Shown here: one piece after another, positions 23,744-31,010 of the stretch | Position numbering within the stretch: the first letter of the stretch is position 1 | Layout: each line of letters starts with the position of its first letter | Source: Microvirga pakistanensis | Lineage (GTDB): Bacteria > Pseudomonadota > Alphaproteobacteria > Rhizobiales > Beijerinckiaceae | Length of the DNA stretch: 32,300 nt | NCBI RefSeq assembly: GCF_004458765.1 | Contig: NZ_SPJX01000090.1 | Location: forward strand, 1-32,300 | Direction of reading: 5' to 3' | The notes under the pieces: model-generated | Databases searched by the model: none | Seen by the model: the letters and a program-made list of their open reading frames with translations, nothing else | Told to the model about the DNA's origin: nothing | Translations under genes and position numbers: made by a program

Positions 23744-24970
23744 ATGCGTGTGTTGTTGTCGACCTATGGGTCGCGTGGGGACATCCAGCCCTTGGCGGCG
23801 CTTGGCCAGGCCTTGCAGACGATTGGCGTGGGGGCGCTGATCTCCGCTCCGGCCGATGCGGAGTTTGTCGAGGTGCTGGAGCGGGAGGGACTTCCGCTGG
23901 TACCGGCCTTCATGCCGGTGCGCCAGTGGATCGCGCAGGCGAAGCAATCAGGTCTGCGCCTCCCCGAGCTCGCGGCTAAGATGGTTCCGGCTCAGTTCGA
24001 TGCGATTGCTGCGGTGGCTGAGGGCTGCGATGCCATCGTCGCAACTGGCCTGTTCCCGTCGGTTGCGGCGGCACAGGCCGTGGCTGAGAAGCTGGGTATT
24101 CATTTCAGTTGGGCAGCCTTTTGTCCGCTCATGGCGCCGTCGCCGCACCATCCACCTATGGAGTATCCAGGCTGGCCGCACCCGCCGGAACTGACCGATA
24201 ACCTGGCCCTGTGGGAGTTCAACGCACAGGCGAAGAACGCGCTCTTCGGCGTGGCGGTCAACACCCACCGCGTCTCAATCGGCTTATCAGGGGTGGACAA
24301 TGTCCGCGATCATGTCTTCACACATCGACCATGGCTGGCATCGGATCCGACCTTGAGCCCATGGCAACCAAACGACCTGACCGAGGCCATTCAGACCGGC
24401 GCCTGGATCCTGCCGGACAAGCGCCCGCTCCCGGGTGGACTACAAGCGTTTCTGGATGCAGGCGATCCCCCGGTTTATGTTGGCTTCGGCAGCATGGCCA
24501 TGCACGCCACGGAAGACCCTGTCCGCATCGCCATTGAATCAGTTCGCGCGCAGGGCCGGCGCGTGATCATCGCCCAGGGCTGGGCCAATCTGGCTCTTAT
24601 TGATGATCAGGAAGACTGCTTTGCTGTCGGTGAGGTTAACCAGCAGGCGCTCTTCACGCGGGTCGCCGCCGTCGTGCATCATGGCGGTGCCGGAACGACC
24701 ACGGCCGCCGCACGCGCTGGCGCACCTCAGGTGGTGGTGCCCCAGGTTGCCGATCAGCCCTACTGGGCCAGTCGTGTCAGCGAACTCGGCATTGGTGCGG
24801 CGCACGATAGCCCTATTCCGAGAACCGAGACGCTCTTGGCTCCGCTCAGGACAGCGCTGGCGCCGGAGACCCGCAATCGGGCGGCCACCATCGCCAAGAC
24901 CATCCGCAGCGACGGAGCGGTGGTTGCTGCCGAATTGCTGATTGCTGCAATCCGCAAAGGAAGCCAGTAG
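23744..24970 (+). CDS. Glycosyltransferase, GT1/UGT-like
   Basis: A 408-aa GT-B-fold glycosyltransferase resembling sterol/macrolide and rhamnosyl transferases. The N-terminal acceptor domain starts MRVLLSTYGSRGDIQPLAAL, the classical S.GSRGD.QP motif. The C-terminal donor domain has VYVGFGSMAMHA and the nucleotide-sugar signature HHGGAGTTTAAARAGAPQV followed by VVPQVADQPYWA. A GAGGGAG sequence lies just before the ATG at 23744; a TTG two codons earlier (23738) is an alternative. There is no signal peptide. The likely product is a glycosylated lipid or small metabolite; donor and acceptor are unknown. It stands alone, without other cell-envelope genes. Confidence 0.88.
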   Translation: MRVLLSTYGSRGDIQPLAALGQALQTIGVGALISAPADAEFVEVLEREGLPLVPAFMPVRQWIAQAKQSGLRLPELAAKMVPAQFDAIAAVAEGCDAIVATGLFPSVAAAQAVAEKLGIHFSWAAFCPLMAPSPHHPPMEYPGWPHPPELTDNLALWEFNAQAKNALFGVAVNTHRVSIGLSGVDNVRDHVFTHRPWLASDPTLSPWQPNDLTEAIQTGAWILPDKRPLPGGLQAFLDAGDPPVYVGFGSMAMHATEDPVRIAIESVRAQGRRVIIAQGWANLALIDDQEDCFAVGEVNQQALFTRVAAVVHHGGAGTTTAAARAGAPQVVVPQVADQPYWASRVSELGIGAAHDSPIPRTETLLAPLRTALAPETRNRAATIAKTIRSDGAVVAAELLIAAIRKGSQ

Positions 24971-25382
24971 GGCTCGATCCGCCATACCCAGAGCCTGAAC
25001 GGCGTCTGAGAGACAATGGAAAAGCCCAGGCTCCGGGGCGAACGGACAGGGTGCCTTCGCACCTCTGCCTCGCGCACTACGGGCCTGGGCTGATAGGGTA
25101 CCAGACGGGCGCTCGCATCGTCAGGCGAGCACAGGAATAAGCCGTATCGGATTGCATCCGTCCTAACACGACTACCTCGACGCTGGCGGTGACGCCCGCC
25201 GCTGTCGAAGTCTACAACAATGTCCGCTGGGGTAAGGCTGATATAAGGATTGATATACAATTCGCAAGCTGGGCAGGGCGAACATTTGGTCGCACCGTCG
25301 GCCTGATTTGAGGGCCAGAATGCTCAAAGGCGGAACCTTGACCGTAAGCCGACGTTCCCTTTGGAGGACATTAGGAGCTCAC
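24971..25382. other. 412-base intergenic region with a possible structured RNA
   Basis: No credible protein gene; the minus-strand frame through here is an extension of an antisense frame in the glycosyltransferase. The notable content is the nested inverted repeat at 25023-25091, described separately. The last part (from about 25240) is relatively A/T rich and could hold the promoter of the secreted protein gene at 25383. Confidence 0.4.
25023..25091. ncRNA. Candidate structured RNA / long hairpin
   Basis: Perfect 9-bp outer arms AGCCCAGGC (25023-25031) and GCCTGGGCT (25083-25091) enclose a second short pairing GCGA (25039-25042) with TCGC (about 25070-25073) and an inner hairpin GGTGC-CTTC-GCACC (25050-25063). 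Nested pairing over 69 bases in an intergenic region suggests a folded RNA or a DNA hairpin. There is no T tract, so it is not a standard terminator. I do not recognise an RNA family. Confidence 0.35.
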
Positions 25383-25889
25383 ATGCAGGCGATTGGTCTG
25401 AACAACGTTGCGCAAGCGAGTTTGGTCGCATTGGTGCTCGGCGGATCGACTCTGGTGAGTACAGCGGTCGCTGTAGCCGCGGATCTCCCTCCCTATTTCG
25501 AGGATCAAGGAGCGGTTCTGGAGCGCCTACCCGTCCCGTCTCGGCTCGCGATCGAGGAGACGTATATCGCGCCGCCGGTCGAGCACAGGATCATTGAGCG
25601 CCGCGTGATCAAACGCCGCTTTGTCGACGGCTATGAGGGGCCAGGTCTTGTCCCACAGCAGCCTCTGCCGATTGTGCCTCTGGAGTATAGCCAAGGGTAT
25701 GAGGGACCCGCCTTGGTCCCTTCCCGGGAGGTCCCGATCGTCTCGGTGCAGCCGGTCGTGCCTCCACCTGTATACTGGGAGAGAGTTGTCGACATCCCTA
25801 CGCCAGTCGAGGAGTGCCGCGTCGTCGTGACGAAGCGGATCGACGCCTTTGGTGATGTCACAGTCCGCCGAACCAAAGTGTGCGACTGA
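25383..25889 (+). CDS. Secreted proline-rich hypothetical protein
   Basis: A 168-aa protein with a long signal peptide (hydrophobic core ASLVALVLGGSTLV, cleavage probably after AVAA). The mature part is rich in Pro, Val and Arg. It contains two imperfect repeats, GYEGPGLVPQQPLPIV and GYEGPALVPSREVPIV, and ends with a two-cysteine segment (EECRVVV...VRRTKVCD) that could form a disulfide. The ATG at 25383 is chosen because AGGAG lies at 25373-25377; the frame upstream to 25308 is not convincing. Similar short exported proteins occur in Methylobacterium/Microvirga as far as I recall; no function is known. Confidence 0.65.
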   Translation: MQAIGLNNVAQASLVALVLGGSTLVSTAVAVAADLPPYFEDQGAVLERLPVPSRLAIEETYIAPPVEHRIIERRVIKRRFVDGYEGPGLVPQQPLPIVPLEYSQGYEGPALVPSREVPIVSVQPVVPPPVYWERVVDIPTPVEECRVVVTKRIDAFGDVTVRRTKVCD

Positions 25890-25914
25890 GTCCTGCTCCC
25901 CGCAGCCATTACTC

Positions 25915-26016
25915 TTATCGTCCTCCTTGCTCCTGCAGGGAGATCCCCGCCAGCACTTTCAGCTCGCCGTCTTCCCGATCCAGGTCGATCAAATGGTTGT
26001 TCTTGGGGATTACCAA
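25915..26016 (-). CDS. Possible 33-codon tail or small ORF after the hypothetical gene
   Basis: On the minus strand a frame from a TTG at 26016 to the TAA at 25915 encodes VIPKNNHLIDLDREDGELKV then LAGISLQEQGGR, which has a balanced, protein-like composition. It overlaps the stop of the 26010-26432 gene and is in a different frame. It may be the original C-terminus of that protein separated by a frameshift, or a coupled small ORF. Low certainty. Confidence 0.25.
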   Translation of the reverse strand: MVIPKNNHLIDLDREDGELKVLAGISLQEQGGR

Positions 26017-26432
26017 CCCCTCCCCGCCTTTTGCAGCTTGGACAGGGCGGTGGAGGTGACAGCCGAGCGCTCTCCCGACGAAGTCTCGGTGCCGGTAAGC
26101 CGCGCAGTTGCCTGCCCAGGACCTGAAAGGCTCCCTTCAATCCGAATGCTCTGATCAGGAACCTTCCAGGTGAAACGCTGGCCTGTCTGCTCCCATTGCT
26201 CTGGCCACTCTCCGGGCTTCGTTCGGGATGCATCAAAGATGTAGGGGCTGACCTCGTTGTTCTCCAACTCGCCCCCTCCGCCCCCTCCGCCCGGATAGAA
26301 CGTGATCACGAACTGAGACTGATCGGTCGAGCGGGTGCATTGCCAGAGCGAGCCTGCAAGGCTCAAGCCGTCAGCCAGAGTTGCGGCAGGACCAAAGACA
26401 ATCCTGATCGCAGCAAGCAGAAAGCCCCTCAT
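26010..26432 (-). CDS. Exported hypothetical protein
   Basis: A 140-aa protein. It starts with a signal-peptide-like stretch (MRGFLLAAIRIVFGPAATLADG). A domain with LAGSLWQCTRSTDQSQFVIT, a run of seven glycines, IFDASRTKPGEWPEQWEQTG and a serine/threonine-rich end follows. GGAGAT lies about seven bases before the ATG at 26432. I do not recognise the family; the W/Q/T-rich strands suggest a small beta-sandwich in the periplasm. The true C-terminus may lie in the neighbouring frame (see 25915-26016). Confidence 0.5.
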   Translation of the reverse strand: MRGFLLAAIRIVFGPAATLADGLSLAGSLWQCTRSTDQSQFVITFYPGGGGGGGELENNEVSPYIFDASRTKPGEWPEQWEQTGQRFTWKVPDQSIRIEGSLSGPGQATARLTGTETSSGERSAVTSTALSKLQKAGRGW

Positions 26433-26563
26433 GGTTCTATCTCCGGCTTAAGGAACGACGGCGCGGCACGGTAGTCTGTGGTTCGTGACCAAATTTGTTT
26501 TTCTTCCGAGGAGCAGACCTCTCTCAGCAGGACATGGATGGCGAGCAGCCAATCGCCACTTGC

Positions 26564-26578
26564 GAACAAAACCAGAAA
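26564..26578. promoter_or_regulatory. Imperfect SOS box upstream of the second UvrD stub
   Basis: GAACAAAACCAGAAA fits GAAC-N7-GAAC with one mismatch, and the preceding TGC plus GAACAAAAC match the box at 17422. It is 43 bases before the GTG at 26621. Confidence 0.4.
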
Positions 26579-26620
26579 CAAGGATCAATCGTCCGAGAAG
26601 AAACGTGGGACGATTCGTCA

Positions 26621-27115
26621 GTGTCCATTTCGGCCGGTTATCTCGACAAGCTCAACCCGGAACAGCGTCGGGCGGTGGAGCACGGTTTCACTGACGGGAG
26701 GGCTCCAACATCCACGTGCCCGCTCTTGGTGATCGCAGGAGCTGGCTCGGGCAAGACCAACACCCTGGCCCACCGGGTGGCTCATCTGATCGTCAACGGA
26801 GCCGATCCACGTCGCATCCTTCTTCTGACCTTCTCCCGCCGGGCGGCCGCCGAGATGGCGCGCCGGGTCGAGCGGATTTCCGCACAGGTCTTGGGCCAGA
26901 GCGCGGGTGTGATGACCGATGCTCTCACCTGGGCCGGAACGTTCCACGGCAGCGGCGCGAGGCTCCTGCGCGACTACGCACTTGAGATCGGCTTGGATCC
27001 CGCCTTCTCGATCCATGACCGGAAGGACTCGGCCGACCTGATGAACCTCGTGCGACACGAACTCGGTTTCTCGTCGACGGAGAGCCGCTTTCCCCCCAAA
27101 GGCACCTGTCTTGCG
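26621..27115 (+). pseudogene. UvrD/Rep-family helicase, N-terminal part, cut off by an IS6-family element
   Basis: Encodes the start of a superfamily 1 DNA helicase: KLNPEQRRAVEHGF, intact Walker A GAGSGKTNTLAHR, TFSRRAAAEMARRV, TWAGTFHGSGARLLRDYALE, and then a further segment (FSIHDRKDSADLMNLVRHEL). It ends abruptly at KGTCLA at the IS boundary (27116). The frame then runs 8 codons into the IS and stops at 27139. The GTG at 26621 is proposed as the start because it aligns with VSVHPAYLDQLN of the first stub; frames upstream to 26495 are not similar. About 165 of the expected 650 or more residues remain, so it cannot unwind DNA. Confidence 0.75.
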
Positions 27116-27937
27116 GGTTCTGTCGCGAATATTGGATGAGGACAGGAAGTGGGCTATCCCACCCGCAGGCCTCACGCAACCAAGATGTGGAATTGCTCGG
27201 TGAGGCATAGCTGCGAACTAGGAGCATACTTCGCCTGTCCCTTGCGCATCATGTGAACCATTTCGATTCCACCCAGGATTGCCCGAGCGGATGCCATCGA
27301 CTTGAACCCGAGCATCGGTCGGATCCGTCGCTTGACTGCACGATGATCCTGCTCAATGCGATTGTTGAGGTAGGCACTCTGCCGGATCCGGATCGGCTTC
27401 AGCTCGCGTCTCGACCGATCCTGAAGCCGATCTGCAGTGTCACACAGCAGGACGGCTTCACGATTAGTCTGACTGCCGTCGATGACAATCTGCTCGGGTC
27501 GGCCATGCCGCTTGAGTGCCTTGCGCAGAAACCTTTTGGCCGCAGCGAGGTTTCGCCGCTCCCTGAACCAGAACTCAACCGTGTCGCCGTTGCTGTCAAT
27601 GGCCCGGTAGAGATACCGCCACTGACCACGAACCTTCATATATGTTTCGTCAATATGCCATCTGCTGGTGACGGGGCGCTTGCGCTGATTGAACTGTTCC
27701 AGCAGGAGCGGCGTGTAGTAGAAAGTCCAGCGATGAACGGTCGTATGATCCACGGAGATGCCGCGCTCAGCCATCATCTCCTCGAGGTTTCTCAAGCCTA
27801 GATCATACGCTAGGTACCAGCGGACGCACAGCAGGATCACTGAGCGATCGAAATGACGGCCCTTGAACATCGTGCACCTCCGGAGCTTGCCGGAGGCATA
27901 AACCGAACTCAGTTACTGAAGAGTTCGCAACAAATCC
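27116..27937. mobile_element. IS6-family insertion sequence (complete, 822 bp)
   Basis: A DDE transposase gene fills most of the element. The ends are imperfect inverted repeats: GGTTCTGTCGCGAA at 27116-27129 and, read inward from 27937, GGATTTGTTGCGAA, 11 of 14 positions identical. This GG.T.TGT.GC.AA pattern and the total length fit the IS6/IS26 family. The eight bases flanking each side (GTCTTGCG and TCTCGATG) differ, so no target duplication is seen. Confidence 0.8.
27172..27870 (-). CDS. IS6 family transposase
   Basis: A full-length 232-aa DDE transposase. The N-terminal region shows CVRWYLAYDLGLRNLEEMMA and GISVDHTTVHRW, the HTH typical of IS6. The catalytic triad is D74 (WHIDETYMKV), D131 (VIDGSQTN) and E173 (NNRIEQDHR), with the family segment RPMLGFKSMASARAILGGIE after it. 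It works by replicative transposition, forming cointegrates, and by deleting or inverting adjacent DNA. No frameshift or stop is visible, so the element could be active. Confidence 0.92.
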   Translation of the reverse strand: MFKGRHFDRSVILLCVRWYLAYDLGLRNLEEMMAERGISVDHTTVHRWTFYYTPLLLEQFNQRKRPVTSRWHIDETYMKVRGQWRYLYRAIDSNGDTVEFWFRERRNLAAAKRFLRKALKRHGRPEQIVIDGSQTNREAVLLCDTADRLQDRSRRELKPIRIRQSAYLNNRIEQDHRAVKRRIRPMLGFKSMASARAILGGIEMVHMMRKGQAKYAPSSQLCLTEQFHILVA

Positions 27938-28123
27938 TCTCGATGATCAGACGATCACTGCAGGCGATCTGGTCGTTCCCTTCGCGGTCGATCCCTTCCG
28001 GCGCATGAAACGTCTGAATGGCTGGCCGATATCGACCCAACCCTCGTTCACAGCAATGCGGCTGAAAAATGCGCTTCGAAGGATGCGGAAAGACGCCCGT
28101 GGGCCCTGGTCTCCCCGCCGTAA
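27938..28123 (+). pseudogene. Probable LeuD-type (3-isopropylmalate dehydratase small subunit) C-terminal fragment
   Basis: Immediately after the IS end the plus strand reads DDQTITAGDLVVPFAVDPFR then RMKRLN. After a shift of frame near 28016 it continues EWLADIDPTL and later ERRPWAL before a TAA at 28121. The pattern (Q-T-[IV]-T...PF.[IV]DPFR...L[NE]G...DID.TL...[RA]RPW) resembles the C-terminal end of LeuD/aconitase swivel-domain proteins. It lacks its 5' part, lost at the IS boundary, and appears frameshifted. The match is by eye only. Confidence 0.35.
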
Positions 28124-28252
28124 CAGAGTGGCTTTTGCGGTTCGACGGAAGCATCCAGCCCGAGCGCGCCGGCCGCATCCACTTGCCATTGATATCTGAA
28201 CCACTAGGATGCCGTTAAGCGCCGCCGACAGGCGTGGGAAACGCCGAGCCTC

Positions 28253-29071
28253 ATGCTGACATCACCGATTGCTCCAGCCGTCTCACTCCGCAATATGGCC
28301 ATTACCTTCGGATCGAAGGTCGGAGGCTACACCGCCGTGCAGGGAATTGACCTCGCTGCGCAGCCGGGTGAATTCATCGCGATCGTCGGACCGACGGGTT
28401 GCGGCAAGTCCACCCTGCTCAATGCGTCTGCGGGGCTGCTCAAGCCGTCGAGCGGTGATGTGGAGATTTTGGGCGTGCCGCTGCAAGGTCTCAACGGCCG
28501 GGCAGGATACCTCTTCCAGCAGGATGCCCTGATGCCGTGGAAGACGGCGCTTCAGAACGTGGCGGTCGCTCTGGAGCCGAAGGGAACGTCGCATGCCGAT
28601 GCCGAAATGAAGGCCCGCGAGTGGCTGCGCCGGGTCGGCTTGGCTGCCTTCGTGGACCGCTATCCGCACATGATGTCCGGCGGGCAACGAAAGCGGGTCG
28701 CCTTGGCGCAGATGCTCATCCGCGATCCCGAGATCCTGCTGATGGACGAGCCTTTCGGGCCGCTCGACGCACAGACCCGGCAGATCATGGGCAACCTGCT
28801 CCTGGATCTGTGGGCGGCCGATCGCAAGGCGGTGCTGTTCGTCACGCACGATCTGGAGGAGGCGATCGCCCTTTCGGACCGGGTCGTGGTCATGTCGGCC
28901 GGTCCTGCCGCCCGTATCATCGGGGACTTCCCGGTCACGCTGCCACGCCCCCGTGACATCGCAGAGATTCGCCTCGAACCTGCCTTCCATCACATTCACA
29001 AGGAAATCTGGGCAAGCCTTCGCGTCGAGGTGCAGAAGGCCTACGCGCAGGGAGAAGGAGCCTCCGCATGA
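28253..29071 (+). CDS. Nitrate/sulfonate/taurine-type ABC transporter ATP-binding protein
   Basis: A 272-aa ATPase of the SsuB/TauB/NrtD class. Walker A GPTGCGKST is at 46-54, the Q-loop LFQQDALMPW at 87-96 (the DALMPW-type sequence is diagnostic for this class), the signature MSGGQRKR at 141-148, Walker B ILLMDEPFGPLD at 161-172, and the H-loop FVTHDLEEAI. The ATG at 28253 has only a weak upstream ribosome site. Its stop overlaps the permease ATG by four bases, so ATPase and permease are coupled. It energises uptake of a small anionic or pyrimidine-like compound; the specificity is unknown. Confidence 0.92.
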   Translation: MLTSPIAPAVSLRNMAITFGSKVGGYTAVQGIDLAAQPGEFIAIVGPTGCGKSTLLNASAGLLKPSSGDVEILGVPLQGLNGRAGYLFQQDALMPWKTALQNVAVALEPKGTSHADAEMKAREWLRRVGLAAFVDRYPHMMSGGQRKRVALAQMLIRDPEILLMDEPFGPLDAQTRQIMGNLLLDLWAADRKAVLFVTHDLEEAIALSDRVVVMSAGPAARIIGDFPVTLPRPRDIAEIRLEPAFHHIHKEIWASLRVEVQKAYAQGEGASA

Positions 29072-29859
29072 ACCGGATGAAGCTGGTCCTGCTCCAAGTC
29101 GCAGTCGGTCTGGGCTTTCTGCTGCTCTGGCACGTCCTGACGGCCTATCCGATCCTCGCCCCGACCAAACAGACGCAGTTCTTCTTCTCGACGCCGGCCG
29201 ACGTGCTGGCGCGAGTCTGGAAGGAACTCACCTCCACCGAGATCTGGGGGCATCTCTGGATCACGCTGCTGGAGACGGTTCTCGCCTTCGCGTTTGGAGC
29301 CGGGGGCGGCATCCTGTTCGGCTTCCTGTTCGCCCGGCGAGAATTGCTGGCCGCCGTGTTCGATCCCTACATCAAGGCCGCGAACGCTCTGCCGCGCGTG
29401 GTGCTCGCGCCCATCTTCGCCTTATGGTTCGGATTGGGCATCTGGTCCAAGGTGGCCCTCGGCTTCACCCTGGTGTTCTTCATCGTGTTCTTCAACGTGT
29501 ATCAGGGCGTGCGCGAGGTGAGCCCGGTTGTGCTCGCCAATGCGCGCATGCTCGGATTGAACGAGCGTCAGCTCCTGCGCCATGTTTATTGGCCGGCGGC
29601 TCTGACCTGGATGTTTTCATCCCTGCACACCTCCGTGGGTTTCGCGCTCGTGGGCGCGGTCGTGGGTGAATATCTCGGCTCCTCGGCCGGACTCGGCTAC
29701 AAGATTCACGAGGCGGAAAGCGTCTTCGACGTAACCGGCGTCTTTGCCGGCATGGTCATCCTTTCGATCTTCGTCATCCTCATCGACGCGTTCGTGACGA
29801 TGATCGAAAGGCGGCTCCTCGTCTGGCGCCCCGCCCCGTCGACAAACGGGCAGGGATAG
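29068..29859 (+). CDS. Nitrate/sulfonate/taurine-type ABC transporter permease
   Basis: A 263-aa inner-membrane permease with six helices. The first is at about 8-27. The EAA loop is EVSPVVLANARMLGLNERQL (residues about 150-169), followed by LRHVYWPAALTWMFSSLHTS. It is the membrane channel of the importer, coupled by ATGA overlap to the ATPase gene and followed 45 bases later by the binding protein. The antisense strand of this gene and the next is open by chance (see the HPP entry). Confidence 0.92.
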   Translation: MNRMKLVLLQVAVGLGFLLLWHVLTAYPILAPTKQTQFFFSTPADVLARVWKELTSTEIWGHLWITLLETVLAFAFGAGGGILFGFLFARRELLAAVFDPYIKAANALPRVVLAPIFALWFGLGIWSKVALGFTLVFFIVFFNVYQGVREVSPVVLANARMLGLNERQLLRHVYWPAALTWMFSSLHTSVGFALVGAVVGEYLGSSAGLGYKIHEAESVFDVTGVFAGMVILSIFVILIDAFVTMIERRLLVWRPAPSTNGQG

Positions 29860-29904
29860 GGAATCCTTCGCTGCTAGAATCTGCATCCAAGCAGGGAGAT
29901 CAGG

Positions 29905-30927
29905 ATGGAACGCCGTCAATTTCTCATCGGAGCGGGCGCGGCCGCTCTGACCGCAGGGCTCAGCTCGAGCGCCTTCGCGCAGGAGAAGCCCGAGAAGAGC
30001 AAGGTCACTCTGGGCGTGGGCGGCAAGCCCCTGCTCTATTACTTGCCGCTGACGATTGCCGAGCGGAGAGGCTTCTTCAAGGAGGAAGGGCTTGAGGTCG
30101 AGATCAACGATTTCGGCGGCGGCGCCAAGTCGCTCCAGGCGCTGATCGGCGGTTCTGTCGACGTGGTGACCGGCGCCTTCGAGCATACCATCCGTATGCA
30201 GGCCAAGGGTCAGGACGTGCGCGCCATTACCGAGCTCGGCCGCTTCCCGGCCATCGTGATCGCGGTCAAGAAGGACAAGGCCGGCCAAGTCAAGTCCGCG
30301 GCCGATTTCAAGGGTCTTAAGATCGGCGTAACGGCACCGGGTTCCTCCACGGCCCTGACCACGCAATATGCCATGGTGAAGGCCGGACTGAAGCCCACGG
30401 ACGCCGCCCTGATCGGCGTTGGATCGGGCGCGAGCGCCGTCGCGGCCATGCAGAAGGGCGAGATCGAGGTGATCGCGCATCTCGACCCAGTGATTTCGAA
30501 GCTGGAGTCGGAGGGCGAAATTGCCATCCTGATCGACACCCGGACCGAGGCGGGCACGCGGGCGCTCTTCGGCGGGTCGAATCCGGCCGCGACCCTCTAC
30601 ACCAAGAAGGACTTCATTGACGCCAACCCGGTGACGACGCAGCGCCTCGTCAATGCCTTTATGAAGTCGCTCAAGTGGCTCCAGACAGCCAAGCCGGAGG
30701 ACGTCGCCGACACGGTCGCGCCTGAATATCACCTTGGTGACAAGCCGCTTTATATCAAGGCGGTGCAGAACTCGCTGGAGAGCTATTCCCGGACCGGCAT
30801 CGTGCCGCCCGACGGCATGGCGAGCGTCATGGACATGCTGAAGATGCTCGATCCGGAGCTGAAGGATGCTAAGGTCGATCTTGCTGCCACCTTCGATGAC
30901 CGGTTCGTCAAGAATGCCGCGGCTTGA
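29905..30927 (+). CDS. ABC transporter substrate-binding protein, NMT1/TauA type
   Basis: A 340-aa periplasmic binding protein (NMT1/SsuA/TauA-like fold). The signal sequence MERRQFLIGAGAAALTAGLS ends with SSAFAQ and carries a twin-arginine-like RRQFL, so export by Tat is possible. The mature part shows LPLTIAERRGFFKEEGLEVE, GGSVDVVTGAFEH, LKIGVTAPGSST and the domain-swap region ALIGVGSGASAVAAMQKGEI. AGGGAG lies about ten bases before the ATG. Ligand is unknown; related proteins bind taurine, sulfonates, nitrate, riboflavin or pyrimidine precursors. The gene converges with the HPP/CBS gene. Confidence 0.92.
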   Translation: MERRQFLIGAGAAALTAGLSSSAFAQEKPEKSKVTLGVGGKPLLYYLPLTIAERRGFFKEEGLEVEINDFGGGAKSLQALIGGSVDVVTGAFEHTIRMQAKGQDVRAITELGRFPAIVIAVKKDKAGQVKSAADFKGLKIGVTAPGSSTALTTQYAMVKAGLKPTDAALIGVGSGASAVAAMQKGEIEVIAHLDPVISKLESEGEIAILIDTRTEAGTRALFGGSNPAATLYTKKDFIDANPVTTQRLVNAFMKSLKWLQTAKPEDVADTVAPEYHLGDKPLYIKAVQNSLESYSRTGIVPPDGMASVMDMLKMLDPELKDAKVDLAATFDDRFVKNAAA

Positions 30928-30954
30928 ACCTGATCCAGAGACAGCCCGCAAACT

Positions 30955-30985
30955 GGCAGAACCGCCCTCGTCGGGTGGTTCTGCC
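30955..30985. terminator. Hairpin between the convergent ABC operon and HPP/CBS gene
   Basis: Perfect 9-bp arms GGCAGAACC (30955-30963) and GGTTCTGCC (30977-30985); the inner bases CCC and GGG can also pair, giving a stem of about 13 bp. It starts 28 bases after the binding-protein stop codon. There is no T tract on either side, so it would be a weak or Rho-assisted terminator serving both directions. Confidence 0.5.
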
Positions 30986-31010
30986 GTGCGGTGCAGGCGC
31001 GGGTGATGAT

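Noticed and set aside
24760..25260. Minus-strand frame overlapping the end of the glycosyltransferase
   Set aside because: It is mostly antisense to the conserved donor-binding domain and has no recognisable features.
27909..28178. Minus-strand frame of 89 codons spanning the IS6 end
   Set aside because: It crosses the IS boundary, has atypical composition and is opposite a better (though decayed) plus-strand match.
29617..31000. Downstream two thirds of the 883-codon minus-strand frame (29617-32268)
   Set aside because: It is antisense to clearly conserved permease and binding-protein genes and shows no family features; a by-product of high GC content.
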